This document shows positions 1-12,781 of a DNA stretch of 64,000 nt, piece after piece. Source of the DNA: Argopecten irradians (taxonomy: Eukaryota > Mollusca > Bivalvia > Pectinida > Pectinidae). Position 1 is the first letter of the stretch. Every line of letters begins with the position of its first letter. The notes beneath the pieces were generated by a model that was not told the DNA's origin, ran no database searches, and worked only from the letters and a program-made list of their open reading frames with translations. Both the position numbers and the translations under genes were made by a program. The DNA lies in NCBI RefSeq assembly GCF_041381155.1, contig NC_091135.1, forward strand, positions 7,493,620-7,557,619, in the 5' to 3' direction.

Positions 1-750
1 TCAATCTCACTGGTTTGTGCTACTAGAAATCATTCAAATGACCCATTCTTCTTCAATCCAGTTTTGCCTCTAGCACAAGCATTACTATTGGTTAACATCA
101 TATATATATATAAAAACAATTAAGTTTGACATCATAATTACTCTCTTTCATCCAAACATTCTATTGCTATTGATTCATACATATTTTTATATTCTTTCAT
201 AGTCAGTCTAATATACAATATAAACCTGAGATGCATTATATATATGTTATCTTGAGATTATGTGATGAGACATCGTATTAAATCAGTTATTTTTAAAAGG
301 AAAATACAGTGTTGTTTTTTTCTAAAGAAGAGGAGAAAAAAAGATAGATAAGAGGATAGAGAGAAAGAGAGAGAGAGAAAATGGTAAGAAAGATCTCAGA
401 AGATACAGCTAATGTTATGGCGATTTACACTTTTTAAAATTATTGAAAGGTACACGGTTAAAAATGTTAAAGAAGCATGGCGCACGAAAACGGAAGAAGC
501 ATGATCACTATAGGTCCATCCTGACCATTCAATTTTCATATTTGTTCATTGTAGTTCATAGTTACGAATAATGCATTTTGCAACCGATTTGAAAAACCAG
601 ATGGTTTGATAGATAAAGATTTTGATTATGTCGTCTCATAAAGAACTGAAGTGAGCTTTATCAACTTTCTTAGTAGGTATTACTTGGCCTTTATATGCAT
701 ATTAATACTGGGGTAATTAGAAAACGATGCAGTGGGGATCTTGGAATTTG
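1..750. other. Unannotated AT-rich stretch
   Basis: Apart from the GA tract I see no coding signal, splice pattern or repeat with a partner here. Confidence 0.5.
345..380. repeat. Purine-rich GA microsatellite
   Basis: Imperfect (GA)n tract in a run of A and G from about 325 to 395. Confidence 0.7.
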
Positions 751-832
751 TTACTGCTCATTCTCAGAAAGTTCTTTCATTGAGTGTTCTTGGAGCTGGA
801 CAAGAAAGAAATAGTCCCTTAACACACAAGAA

Positions 833-1035
833 CACCTCAAGGTTACGTTATATGCATGTTGTGTTTCCTTGTAATATTGCAACCCTAGCCTTTTTATAGT
901 ACTACATATGTATCTCACTGAAGCATGTACATGTAGTTGCCGATGCTGAAAAACATATGCCACCTGGTCACATTATACTGACAACGAACGAACCTGTCGC
1001 CACACTCCCTTAATGCTGAGCGCTAAGTAGAAACA
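833..1035 (-). mobile_element. SINE-like family A, decayed fragment
   Basis: Matches the middle of the family (TTTTTATAGTACTACAT, TCACATTATACTGACAACG) with many changes. Confidence 0.5.
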
Positions 1036-1039
1036 TAAA

Positions 1040-2680
1040 ATTACAGTGTTATAGACGTTAGTATGTCGGTGCCTTCCTCGAGTTCACGAACGCAGTTGAC
1101 ATCAATTCAATACCAAAAGTCAGGTGGTGTCAAGTGAAACATTAGGAAGAAGGCAGTAGTAGAACATAGCCAGTTAACATAGTGCAGTAGGTGTTCAACG
1201 CAATACATGTAGATGCTAAGAAATTAGTCACATTTGTATGACGAAATAACTCAGAAAGCAATTGATACTATCAACACGTTTTAGACAATACTGTCAAATG
1301 GAGGGTTATTCCTAGAAAAAAAGAATATATAATATATGTTTGAGCTCGGTGCTCAACAGAATAGCCATATACATTGATTTACTAAGGTTCTGACGGTTTC
1401 GCAATACGAAACAAAATGTATAACTTCAATTCCTGTTGGTAAGGTTACAGTATTGTTAAGAATTTTGTATACCGGCATATATATACATTATATGTATTTT
1501 TTCTAAACAGGAATACGTTTGATGCTTCTTATTGATTTATTTGAATAAATAAACAACACGAACTTTTATCCCGTTAAACGTCTCATACATGTATACTTTT
1601 AGTTTACACACAATTCAATGGGTAAAAAATAAGGCCTACTGTAAAACAGCACATTGCAGAACAAACAATTAATAAAAAAAATATTTTGATGGGATAAAAC
1701 GCATAAATAAAACAAATTTTAAATTTTGATACTGTAACATATTCGACAGGGTGCTGTTTTAACCCCTGTTTATTAACTCGGTATTATATCTCATTTGATT
1801 TTGACCCAAGCTTAGATCTTTGAACGTAGTGCCCAGAGATCGAACTAGCTGGACATTTTTCATATTAATAAGTGAGGGCATCTGTAAGATACACCATACA
1901 ATATTATGTTTTTTGTGGTGTATTAAAGGCTCGTAACATGAATAGATTTTTATGTTATGGACAAATAACACAAAAATGTTAATGTAAAATACCGTCTATG
2001 TATGAATTAAGTTGAAAAAGCTGTCAGAATTATTTTCATGTTTGTAGTCATCGCGCCTATAGAGCACAACAAAGCTAAATAAATGTATATGTACATTGGG
2101 ACGAAATGGCGCTTACAACTGATAAAGTAAAGTGTAGAAAATGAATTTTGATCTGAGGTACACGTGGTATAAAGGTCATCCGAACATGACTCCTTGCGGG
2201 ATGATGTCTGATCTTCTATTGAACGTAGAGGATCTTTCACAGCGCTACAGCTAGTGTATTGCGGAAATAGCTCTAATGTAGTCTGTGATAAAGGATGATC
2301 CAAAGATAACATTTTCTATATACTGATTTATTACAGTCGGGTTCGGAGCGGAGATATAGCCAACTCTACACTCCAAACCTAGGTCTAACAGTGAATATAC
2401 AAGTACCATAAAAAGCAAACAGAAACAAACATTTAAATAGCACTTAGTCTAAACGTGATATACAATAGTCACTAATTAACGGACGCTAGAGTTACCGGTA
2501 TTGAGAAGTGCTAAGAAGGATAAGCTAAAGAAACACAGGAATGAGTTTTACCTGTGTGAAAATTCTTTCTTCTTCAGCAGTACTCAGTTGAACCACGCAT
2601 GCCTTGGCAAGTTATTCTGCCTATAGAATAGCCGAAGACATGCCAGCATGTCGCGAGAGCAATCCCTCTGTGCAATAATC
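1040..2680. other. No gene seen
   Basis: Only short random frames; TATATA runs near 1478-1500. No repeat family was recognised. Confidence 0.5.
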
Positions 2681-2681
2681 G

Positions 2682-2834
2682 TTGTTTGTTTGTTTAATTA
2701 ACGTCCTATTGATAGCCACGGCGATCAAGTAAAAATGGCCTCCCATGTATGCGGTGTTGCGTGTTTGAGATGCGGGTGTGTATTTGGAAGACTGTGGTAT
2801 ATTCGTGTTGTGTCTTCTTGTATAGTGGAACTCT
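2682..2834 (-). mobile_element. SINE-like family A, 5'-truncated
   Basis: Only the 3' third is present, with the AAAC tail at the left; it directly abuts the hAT-like pseudogene, which it probably interrupted. Confidence 0.7.
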
Positions 2835-2835
2835 A

Positions 2836-4485
2836 AATGAAGTTGAGGAAGTCGGTCAATTTCACATCTAATGCCTCTTTCTCCATATTGAAATAAATGA
2901 TTGGCCTGGAACTCCGTGACACCATAAAACGACCCAACAGTCTTTGATGATCAATTGTCAAAGGCAGGAAAGTTGCCCATCACCTCAGTGTCTTTGAATC
3001 GTTGGTCAACGTTTTCCAGCATACTTGAGATAAAGGCTCCCTGCTCTATTCCATGAACTTCTGGCAATCCTTGGTGTCTGGAGTATCTTTAGGAGGCCAT
3101 TATCTACAGCATCGCGAGGGATAGTATTCTACTATAAGTCAGTTATTAGGCTCTCTTATAACTCCTCACTTCATATGCTACGACTTTGGTATGGCTCAGC
3201 CATCTGTGGTGTTTTGCCTGCTGTAGACAAAGTGTTGCTTCTCCAAAAATTTTCCGAACTTCTTGTATGGTAGCAGTGTGTGCGGTACTTACCTATAATA
3301 ATTGTAAGGCCGTTCCAGTGTGTCATTGACTTTGTGAGCGATCTTGACGTCATTGAAACTATATTTGTAGGCTACGGTTAATCTGTGGCAATGACCAGAC
3401 ATGGACATATCTCCTTCAGTTGTGTAGCAACACTGCTGTGCTTCCTAGTGACGACTGCAGCTCGATCAGAGGCAAACCATGCCATCTTCTTGGTATCCCA
3501 GTTCATATGAGTGATCTCTTCCTGAATTGTCGTCACAATTTTGCTACCTTGCCGTCTTTGATGAAGAGGCCACACAGGAAAGATGAGGTTACATCTCCAT
3601 CTGGAGTGATGTATTGACAGCACATACTATATGTTTGTTTGACACGATGTCACAGACATCGTCTACCATCAAGCCGTAGGATAGACTCCGGCGAATGTCC
3701 ACTAAAATGGTTTCCTGCTCCTGTGCAATGTCCCAACTGCTATACGAAGCATTTTTGGCCTATCTCAGATGCTGAAGTATTGGTGAACTGACATTTAATA
3801 CACATGTCAATCATCGATGAGAAAAGGTCCAAAGAGAGGTTGTTCTGCAGAATATGTAGAATAATACCTGAATGGCATCCCTTATGGCGTTCTCTGTTGA
3901 TGAAGATAAATAAGATGCTTGAGTTTCACCGGTCGACCTGTCATCTTTTTAGCTAATGGTATCTTGTACTGCACATTCTTCTCGTGGTCTTTATCTTTGT
4001 CAAGGGGAAGAGTACGACATCCATCCACGGTCCACACAGAACTAGTTGACTGCGTCTGGTGTTTTTTACATAGAAAGCATAGCATCGCAATATCTGATTC
4101 TTCATCCGGATTACAAATGATTTTGCTGGTCAACCATGGTCTGTCGACTGTCCATTCTGACTTCAACCCAGACTAATGCACTGATGCATGTCTCTTCTTG
4201 GATGGAATAGAGTTTGGTATGTCCTCATGTCGACGCTTACATGCTGGTATTCTGACAGGAGAGGCTGTTGGAAATTCTATTACACGGACGGAAATTGAAG
4301 AATGGCAAGCAGTAGTAATGGGTACAAACGATGTGGCAGAAAGTCGGGCATCATCTGGATAAGGTAAACCTGGACATGAGGTGTTGTCTGGCATAGGTGA
4401 ACCTGGACATGATGTGTTCACCTGTGAAGATGAACATGAAGAGTCACCGGCATCAAACTTGTCATCTATGTCTGGAGAAGAAACT
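2836..4485 (-). pseudogene. hAT / ZNF862-like gene, broken
   Basis: Read on the - strand, it gives in order: a Ser/Pro-rich N-terminus after an acceptor-like TTTGTAG at 4486; a TTF-type zinc-finger region near 4165-3950 (KSEWTVDRPWL, MLCFLCKKH, DHEKN); a transposase-like core near 3540-3310 (ASDRAAVVTRKHSSVATQLK, then CHRLTVAY); the motif HHRWLSHTKVVAYE near 3220-3170; and SSMLENVDQRF near 3020. These are hallmarks of the hAT-derived ZNF862/KIAA1586-like proteins. Frameshifts and stops interrupt it, including an in-frame TAG at 4173-4175, and the C-terminal dimerisation region is missing. It may be a transposon copy or a dead host gene. A 5'-truncated family A copy abuts its end. Confidence 0.6.
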
Positions 4486-5050
4486 CTACAAATTAAAAAA
4501 TAAATATTAAATAAAAACATATTTTTTAAAAATTTCTTTACAAGAAGTCAAATGTTGAAGTTTAATCAGTCTTAAAGTTTTGAAAAAGCATGTTTGTTAT
4601 TAAACACATGAAGTTTACATACAACGTTTTTTTTACAACATGTAACATAAATAATGTCAATTTATGTATTAAATGTTATCAATTCAGTATGTGTGTTATA
4701 TCCGATAGAGGCTAATTCTAAATAATTTTATCATAGTGATTTGTAAAATAATGAGAAAATGATTTTTTTTCTCTAAAAATGTCATTCCTTAGATTTCTAT
4801 ATGCAGAATTTTCGAAAGTAACCAAATGTCAAGTTCTTGAATTTTTCTGGAATAAATTAACAATAAGTAATTTCATATTCACAAGAAAAAACACAGTAAA
4901 TTATTAAATGCTTTCTGAAGATATGGAATTGATTTGTATTTCTTTTTATGGAATGGAATTAATCATAATAACTAATTAAACTGAGAAAACAAATCAAACT
5001 TTGGCAAAAGATACAAAAAGAAATGTTTTAAGCTTTTAATTTGTTTAATT

Positions 5051-5556
5051 CTGGCCCTGCAGGTAGGGCGTTAGAATTTTACCTGCTGCCCCTATTGCAT
5101 GATCGTAAAAGGCGATTAAATTTAGGATCTTATCCTTTCTCTTCTTTCTAACTGACTTTTTCTTTCCTTTGGCATTGAGTTGAGCGTTCGCCCCTGTGAG
5201 TAAGGCTCTGGGTTCTGTCCCCTGGCAAAGACACACCAAAGTCTATAAAAGTGGTAGTTTCTGCTCCTGCTTAGCGCTCAGAATACAGGGTGTAGGACAA
5301 TTGGTTCGCCCGTTGTCAGTATAATGTGACCGGATGGAGCGTGTTGCTTGGTGTCTTCGGCGGCATGCTTCAGTGATATAGCACTATAAAAGGGCAAAAG
5401 TTCCACTATACAAGAAGACACAACACGAACATACCACAGTCTCCCAAAACACACACCTCACACTTCACACACGCTACACGCTGCATACATGGGAGGCCAT
5501 CCTTACGTGACCATAGCTCTTAATAGGAGGTTAATTAATCAAACAAACAAACAAAT
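5051..5556 (+). mobile_element. SINE-like family A, full-length copy
   Basis: It extends further 5' than the 43.5 kb copy, starting with CTGGCCCTGCAGGTAGGGCG, and ends in an AAAC-repeat. This copy defines the 5' end of the family. Confidence 0.78.
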
Positions 5557-5945
5557 CATTGAGTAACATTATATGTATATTACAGTTAGCATTGACAATA
5601 ATACATACATATATGCCCATGACAGATACGTTAAAGTGGGGCGAATAGAGGCTATATGGTCCCGTTTATATTGAGGCATTAAACAACTGGAACATTGACA
5701 TTAAGATTTGCTACAACAGTGATATCGATCGCTACACTTTTTTCTATATCGTAAGGATTTATTAACGTATATCATACTCGCTACATAGAATATACATTCT
5801 TTTACACTTTTACAGCATACTGGTCTATACATTCGTAAATGGGTATACTCTTTCCTGTTCAGTATACTGGATTGCTTCCCTTTAAACATCGAATGGTATC
5901 GGTATTTCACATCCGTAGATAAAGATTTTGTTAGTTTTTTTATTA

Positions 5946-6016
5946 ATTTGTAAGGACGGCCACCCATTTATGCGGTGTAATGCGTGTATGTTGTGCGAGG
6001 TGCGTGTTTTGTCTAA
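5946..6016 (-). mobile_element. SINE-like family A, short 3' fragment
   Basis: Shares the GTAAGGACGGCC segment and the GCGTGTATGTTGTGCGAGG segment found in other copies, then stops. Confidence 0.5.
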
Positions 6017-6584
6017 ATGAATTAAACGGACCTAAAACGGCACCTTGCTTGAGAAATGATTTGAAATATTACTAGATGTAATAAAATCGAAGCTTAAGCC
6101 TTATAATTACGAATAAGTTCGTGTTGCGTATGATCCCAGTGATGTCTATAGATGAAGTAATGTGGAAGGTGGTTGGTCATTGCTGCATCCTCTTTATATA
6201 AGATGTTGCATAGGTTACTATCGATAGCTTAGAACTAGAATGGTGTGTGTGCTAGGTGTGTATGCTGGTAGAAATAAATGGGATTTAATGCATTTTATCT
6301 CTTAAGTTACCACTATCGCTGTCATAATATTCACCCTTGGACTATGGCAAGTTCAGGAGAGAAAGAGAGCAAAAAACTTACTAATCACAGGATAGCAGAC
6401 ACTTTCTTTGAAGATAACATGGCAATCACGCCCAACTTCAAAGCACCACAGTGTGCTATTATTCGATTATAATGATGTTTTAAAAGGACCAAGCTATTTA
6501 CTTATATGTTGCTACAGATGAAGCCTTCAGTTTTGCTATGAAATTATCCAGGCTTTGATAAACAACAGTGATCGTTGGTTGACC

Positions 6585-6782
6585 GATTTGATTGATTAAC
6601 GTCCCTTTATCAGCCAGGGCTATCTAAGGACGGCCTTCCTTGTATGCTGTATGTTGTGTGCGTTTTGGGAGTCTGCGGTATTATTGTGTTTCTTTGCAAT
6701 AGGCTAAATGTTAGACTTGTTAATATTGATATTGTTATCTCAGTGAATCATGCAGCTGAAGACACCAAACAAATACACCGTT
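6585..6782 (-). mobile_element. SINE-like family A, 5'-truncated, diverged
   Basis: The 3' end (AACGTCCCTTTATCAGCCAG) to the middle segment (GCTGAAGACACCAAACA) is recognisable. Confidence 0.6.
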
Positions 6783-7028
6783 CCTATCAAATGTTAATAA
6801 TTAATTTTTCTTTGTTTTCATACCAAATCTGGCTTTCTGATTGGCCAATATTTTTTTTGCATACCACTATGAAAAAAAAATCCGAGAATGGCGCGAAACC
6901 CCGACGTTATCGTGACGTCACAATAGAGACATTGACGTTGCGTATTGATTCGGAAAAAAGAATCCCTTGAAAAACCACTATAATGTTACATTTAAACATA
7001 CTTCATTTTATCAAATAGAGTATAAAAT

Positions 7029-7134
7029 TAATTATAAGTATTGATGTCACTATTTTTTAATTTTATCGGGTTATGAAAAAAAATTGTTTGCATACCCCGA
7101 TAAAATTAAAAAATAGTGACATCAATGCTTAATT
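7029..7134. repeat. Near-perfect inverted repeat (45-bp arms)
   Basis: ATTGATGTCACTATTTTTTA and the following ATTTTATCGGG are mirrored after a 15-base loop. It may be the end of an AT-rich MITE; no partner terminus was found. Confidence 0.7.
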
Positions 7135-7156
7135 GAAAACAAGTTATTTGATAACT

Positions 7157-7447
7157 TAACGTCTTTATTAACAACCAGGGTCATGTAAGGACGGCCTCCT
7201 ATATATGTGGTGTATGAAGTGCCTAGTGTTTTGTATTCGTGTTGTGTCGTCTTGTATATTGGAACTTTTGCCCTTTTTATAGCGCTGTATCACGGGTGCA
7301 TGCGACCGATGACACCAAGCAACACACCCCTCCGTGACCCCTGGAATGTCGAATATGGAAAGAAGAGAAAAGATATGATCTCATCTTTAGTCGCATTTTA
7401 CGGTAAATTCATGGGGACATTGGATAAAATTCTCATGCCCTAACTGC
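7157..7447 (-). mobile_element. SINE-like family A, internally deleted
   Basis: The 3' half and the extreme 5' end (TTTTACGGTAAATTCATGGG, then CTGCAGGG) are joined, leaving out the central part. Confidence 0.6.
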
Positions 7448-7636
7448 AGGGCTGAAAAGGTTCTTTGTACTATCTGCAGGACCGAAAGGATGAGCAGGTA
7501 CAATTGTAACGACCTACCTGCAGTGTCTTATTAACTCAAGTGACCAATCCTAACTATATTGTCACATGTAATTTTCACTTTATAAAATTCTGATGATATG
7601 ATTGCTGGATATGAGAATAAAGATAAATTTTAACAA

Positions 7637-8232
7637 GAGATACCAGAGGGATCTTGGCGCCCACCAAAGAATGATATATGTCTGACAATAAACTGAGGGA
7701 TCTCTTCTCTGCTATTCAAACTTCAACTATCAAAATCCAAGATGGACGCCTGTCGCCCATTTTGATGATGCATCGGTCCCAAAATGCAATATGCACAACA
7801 AGGACCTATGACGAGGATACAAATATGTTGAGAAAGATCATCTCAGTACTTTCTAAGAAATGGCAGTAACAAGAATCCAATATAGCTGTCTGTCGACTAT
7901 CTTGTTGACCGATTGGTCCCAAAATGCAATATGCACAACTAGGGTCATTTGAAAGGCTACATTGAGACAGATTCCTTCAACACGTTATAGGAAATAGCGG
8001 TAACAAGAATTAACTATTAAAATCCATGATGGCTGCCAAACAAACAAATTTTTGACCGATCGGTTCCCAAATGCAATATGCACAACGAAGTTTCTAGGAG
8101 AACGTTAACCTATATATGAATTAGAAAAATCCGTTCAGCACTTTCTGAGAAATAGTGGAAGAAAGAATCATTAATGGACGGATGGACGACGAACCACGGA
8201 CGAAAGGCGATTTGAATAGCCCACCACCTGAT
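7637..8232. repeat. Dispersed element with internal tandem units (about 145 bp x 3)
   Basis: The block CAAAATGCAATATGCACAAC, or a close variant, recurs at about 7779, 7919 and 8067. Each is preceded by a CAAGATGG-type segment and followed by GAAATAGYGGTAACAAGAAT-like sequence. It ends with GGATGGACGACGAACC. There is no coding capacity. Confidence 0.65.
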
Positions 8233-8736
8233 AAATATTATATTGATTTTGTATTTTGTTAAAAATAAAGGTTCAAAACATCACCTTGCCGAACAGACTG
8301 AAAACTACCAATGTTAACCTTTTTGCAGCGTCAGCTAATGGACATACCTGTACAATATATCAGTGTGTGCACATTGATACTGGATGTCCATGTAATAATG
8401 CCAATTTTTCGAAGTGGATATTATCAAATCAATAATTCAATATTTAAGTAATGTGGTTTATAATGGGCATTCTATGATATCTTTAGACATATCTAATGTC
8501 TATATTTTTATTTCCACACTTTATGAAAAATCACTTGGTGCTCCCATATTTTTATCTTGTGTTTGCTATGTCTTATTTAATTAATTCAGTTTTCTCATCA
8601 CTTTTTGTTCTTGGTTATCGACCATGCCCACATCTATAATAAATTCTGCAACATCTATAATAAATTCTGCAATTTTCTTTAATGAGAATATTTCCATCAA
8701 AAGTTGACCCTCTGCAGACCTGCCATGAATTATTTT

Positions 8737-9414
8737 AGTAGTGTTGGACATAGACCATGACCGTCATGACCGTTTTTGGAGGAGCCTATTCCTCCATGAT
8801 GAGGAAAAATTAGGATTCGTGTAGTCTTAGACCGCTTTTGAGGTAATGACTCATCATGTTTGTGTGATACGTGTCAACTCTCGAAAGATAACTTTGCAGT
8901 AAATTTGAAAAAAAGTTGGAAATAGTCAAAATGCTGACAGGTATCAGTATTGGTAAATATGGTAAAGATGATGGACAATGATATTTGTCTCATCCGGGGT
9001 CTCATGGTGTTGAAATTTCCTAAATCATATGTCCGAATATGATGTTTAAAAATTTAAATAAAACATATAAAAAGCAGGGTTTCTTTTTGGTCTTCAACGG
9101 CCCTATTAATAGTGTTTTCTTTTCGCCATGAAATGATTCCATTGATCATGTGTCAAGCTTCAAATGGTTGGATGATTTCTGTTATTTGTTTGGTTCTTTT
9201 TACTCCCGCTACTGACACATGGAAGCATCTTGACTATTTCCATCTTTTTTTTCAAATTTACCGTTAAGTTATCGTTCAAGGGTTGACAAGTGTGACATCA
9301 ACATGAGGAGCTATTTCCTTAAAGGTAGTCCAAGACTACAAGAATCCTCATTTTCCTCATTCTGTAGACATTGGTTCTTCCATAAGCGGTTATGACGCTA
9401 CGTCCTACACTACT
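8737..9414. mobile_element. Foldback DNA element with inverted repeats of about 220 bp
   Basis: The left arm, 8737 to about 8963, matches the reverse complement of about 9195-9414, with terminal AGTAGTGTTGGAC against AGTAGTGTAGGAC. Both arms contain versions of GTAAATTTGAAAAAAA and GGAAATAGTCAA. The 230-bp centre is AT-rich with no ORF. It is a non-autonomous DNA transposon; the superfamily is unknown because I see no clear target duplication (flanks TTATTTT and TTTATTT are merely alike). Confidence 0.75.
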
Positions 9415-9420
9415 TTTATT

Positions 9421-9712
9421 TCTTTTTCTTCTTCCTAACGTCTCCCTTTACTTAGCCTCAAATTTGGCTTTTGGCGTTCGCCCCCGTTAGGTAGGCTCTG
9501 GGTTCTGTCCACTGGCCGAGACACACCAAAGTCTATAAACGTTGATAGTTTCTGCTCCAGCTTTAAGGGAGCGGGAAAACTGTTTCGCCCGTTGACAATA
9601 TAATGTTGCTTGGTGTCTGCGGTGGCATGCTTCTGTGGTATATCCATATAAAAAAGGCAAGTTCCACCATACAAGAAGATACTAAATGAACATACCGCAA
9701 ACTTACAAAAAT
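9421..9712 (+). mobile_element. SINE-like family A, middle part
   Basis: Runs from CCTAACGTCTCCC through AGACACACCAAAGTCTATAA to AACATACCGCA; both ends are missing. Confidence 0.65.
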
Positions 9713-10013
9713 TACCAAAAGCCACTGTGATTTTAAAGTAAAAACTAACGAAGTGCAGTTATCGCCAATAATTTCCTTTCAGGGTTTGTAAGCAAAAATA
9801 CAATATTTAATACAATTTAATAGCGTTAATTGACCAAAAAGTCCTATCTATAGGAGAGACACACAACTTATGATCATCTTTTTTTCAATTTTTGTTGCAG
9901 TTTTGATGGTATCTGTTATATAAGAGCTCACAGTTTAAAACTTTTTTGCTGCATTTTTGATAAAACAAATGGCGACTTTCCTATGTTCCGCTTTCTTTCA
10001 TCTTTGTCATTTG

Positions 10014-10225
10014 CAGTATGATGTGACCGGGTGGGGGGTGTGCTATTCAGTGTCCTAAAAAGGGCAACAGTTCCACTATACAAGAAGACACAACACGAAC
10101 ATACCGCAGTCTCCCAGTTACACTCACCTCGCACAACAGAGACACGCAAACACCGCATACATGGGAGGCCGTCCTTACATGACCATATCTCTGTTAATAG
10201 GACGTTGATAAACAAACAAACAAAC
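10014..10225 (+). mobile_element. SINE-like family A, 5'-truncated, AAAC tail
   Basis: Good match from CAGTATGATGTGACCGGGTG to the tail. Confidence 0.7.
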
Positions 10226-10290
10226 ATACATGCAACACATTGCATACTTGGAAGGCCGTCCTTAAACGACCTTAGCTGTTATTGGATGTA
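10226..10290 (+). mobile_element. SINE-like family A, 3' stub in tandem
   Basis: A second, very short 3' end (GGAAGGCCGTCCTTAAACGA) directly follows the tail of the previous copy. Confidence 0.5.
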
Positions 10291-10954
10291 AGCATATTGG
10301 CTCCTAAACTAAATAGAGAGAAAAAGTTGTTAACGTGTCGTGACATAGCAAAGTTATTTTGCACTACATGTTTATGCTATAATGAAACGTGCAGCATTAC
10401 AAGACTATCCTTCACAATATTCTAATGCTTATGAGATTAAGTGACTTAAGCTTAATTATGTTGTATATTTGTTCCTCCCATAACACACGAAGCGAACTCG
10501 GAATAAATGAAATATTTCAGCTAGGGCTGACAACACCTTGAGATAATAGCAATCTGTAGTTACGACAAACCGCAAGTATTTCTAGGACAACTCCTGCATA
10601 TATTTAATATATCCTGACACAAAAGCTGTGAAAACATTTGTACCGCGAGATAAATGTCCTTCATCTACAAAAAAACGTAATCCCACTTTGAGGACAGTTT
10701 TATATACGCCACGCGTGTCTGTAGCCAAATCAACAAGAAAGTTTAGAGCATTGTTGACTATTTGAATTTGATTGGTTTGTTGGCTGATTGAGCTAAACAT
10801 CAACAGACAGTGTCAATCAAATTGACAACGGGCACCTATTTCAATTCACAGCACGAGAGTGAGTTGGCGGATAGAGGCAAAAAGAAAACGAAATGTACGA
10901 GTATCTTTACCTAATACATTATAATTCATAATTTGGTTTAGATTTGCTTTACTA

Positions 10955-11307
10955 TATTTACGTCCTATGGACAACCAGTGGCATTTAAGGACGACTTCCC
11001 ATTGTGCAATGTGTTGTGGTGTGTGAATGTCTGTATGTTTTCGGAGGCTGAAGTTAAGTAGGGCATGTGGCGTGCGATGTCCGTGTGCGGAGACTGCAGT
11101 ATGCTCGTGTTGTATCTTCTTGTAGAGGGGAATTTTCTCCTTTTACAGTGATATATCACTGAACACGTGCCGTCGAAGACACCAAGCAACACATCCCATC
11201 CATCCGGTCACATTATACTGACTGACAAACGATAAGTCGCATTTTGCGACATCATGTTACTGTATTGGAGCAGCAGGTACAATGCTAACGCCCTACCTGC
11301 AGGACAT
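10955..11307 (-). mobile_element. SINE-like family A, nearly full but gapped
   Basis: The 3' part runs to 11228. The 5' end (AGCAGGTACAATGCTAACGC) follows at 11265-11307 after a deletion. Confidence 0.6.
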
Positions 11308-11365
11308 GGTTCATTTTTAATTTTATATATGATACTGATAAGTTTCATCAAGAATTGAAATTAAT

Positions 11366-11640
11366 ATTGCACGATCGTAAAAGGCGACTAAATTCAGGAT
11401 AGTGTCTCTTTCCTCTTCCTAACTAAGTACGTCTCCCTTGACACGGCCTTATTTTAGGCCTATAAATGGTAGTTTCTGTTCCTGCTTAGCAATCAACATT
11501 AAAGAAGTGGGACGACTGGTTCGCCAAATGCTAGCATACTGTGACTGGGTGAGGTGTGCTGCTTGGCGTTATCGGCTGCATGCTTCACTATACAAACGGC
11601 AAGAGTTCCAGAATTCAAGAAGACACAGTCCAAATATACT
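11366..11640 (+). mobile_element. SINE-like family A, diverged copy
   Basis: 5' end ACGATCGTAAAAGGCGACTA to the AAGAAGACACAGTCC segment; the 3' tail is missing. Confidence 0.55.
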
Positions 11641-11760
11641 GGCCTTTTGCTGGGCGCACGCCCCAGTGAGGTAGGCAGGGTTCTGTCCTTGGTCCTGCGG
11701 GTTGGGCGTTAAAATTGTACCTGCTGTACCTATTGCATGATCGTAACAGACGACTAAAGG
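11641..11760 (+). mobile_element. SINE-like family A, rearranged fragments
   Basis: A segment from the front third (CCCCAGTGAGGTAGGCAGGG) is followed by a fresh 5' end (GCGGGTTGGGCGTTAAAATT), so two partial copies are fused. Confidence 0.5.
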
Positions 11761-12780
11761 TAGTGTTCAAGCTAATGTTAAAAATCCCAAAGAAACTACC
11801 CACAGTCCTATTTTCTTTAAAATTTGCATATCGAAAGAACTACTAGTTGACCCTTTAAAACAAGGCTTATTTTTCCTTTTGTCATATAAAAGTTTCAATA
11901 AAACTACCTTCACAAATATGTCAAAATAGGTAATTCCAAATATATATATTCTATATATATTTTTAATGCATAGATTTTGAGAAGATCGTATACTATCAGT
12001 CATTTTTTTCAGATTTCAGGTGGATAGTTTTACTTTAAATAATTATTTTAACAAAAAATTAATACTTTTTGGAAATTGGAAAACGAAACATTGTTCTTCG
12101 TCATCTCATTTCTTTCCATTAAAGGAGATGTCTACAATTTTGCCCTGCATTAAAAATACTCTCAGGATATTCTCTGTCTCTGTGTAAATCCGTTTCAAAG
12201 TTAAAATCCGGGAAAACAGTTTTGGGGTGATTTATTGAAATTTTGATAACGTCAGATTTAAGTGAAAAATAGTATATAGGACTTATAAAGTATGCTGAAT
12301 AACATAGGAACACTTTCGAAATGTTTGGTTTCCATGGTAGCAAAATGAGCGACTCTGATTGGTTGAAATTTAGGTATTTTAATCTGCATCTGTATATAAA
12401 TTCTGATATTCAATTTCAAACTGTTTCTATATACAGATAAGGATAATTTTAGTTTGTATCTTTTGAGTTTGATTTAGTAACGATGATACATTTTTTCCAA
12501 TAATTTGATTTCTGATATTTTTTTTTGCTTGAAAACTCAATTTGTAGTCAAAACAATTAGTAATTAATTATAAATATCATTATAAATGGGTATACAATTC
12601 AGAATGAAAAATCTTTCATTAACAAAAATAATAATATATCAAAAATATGTCCAAAAGGTGGCCACAAGGGGTCCCCTTTAAACATACCTGAAGTATTGTT
12701 AGAAAACACCATCTCTGCCTTTTTAAAAATGGATAAAAATCGCATATAAAGTAGTAATGTGCCTAGACCTATAACACCGC
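11761..12780. other. No gene seen; probable unknown repeats
   Basis: The stretch from 12050 to 12700 ends with GGTGGCCACAAGGGGTCCCC and holds CTCTGATTGGTTGAAATT, which also has a relative at 31.2 kb (TTTCTGATTGGTTG). It may be an old DNA element. Confidence 0.35.
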
Positions 12781-12781
12781 A

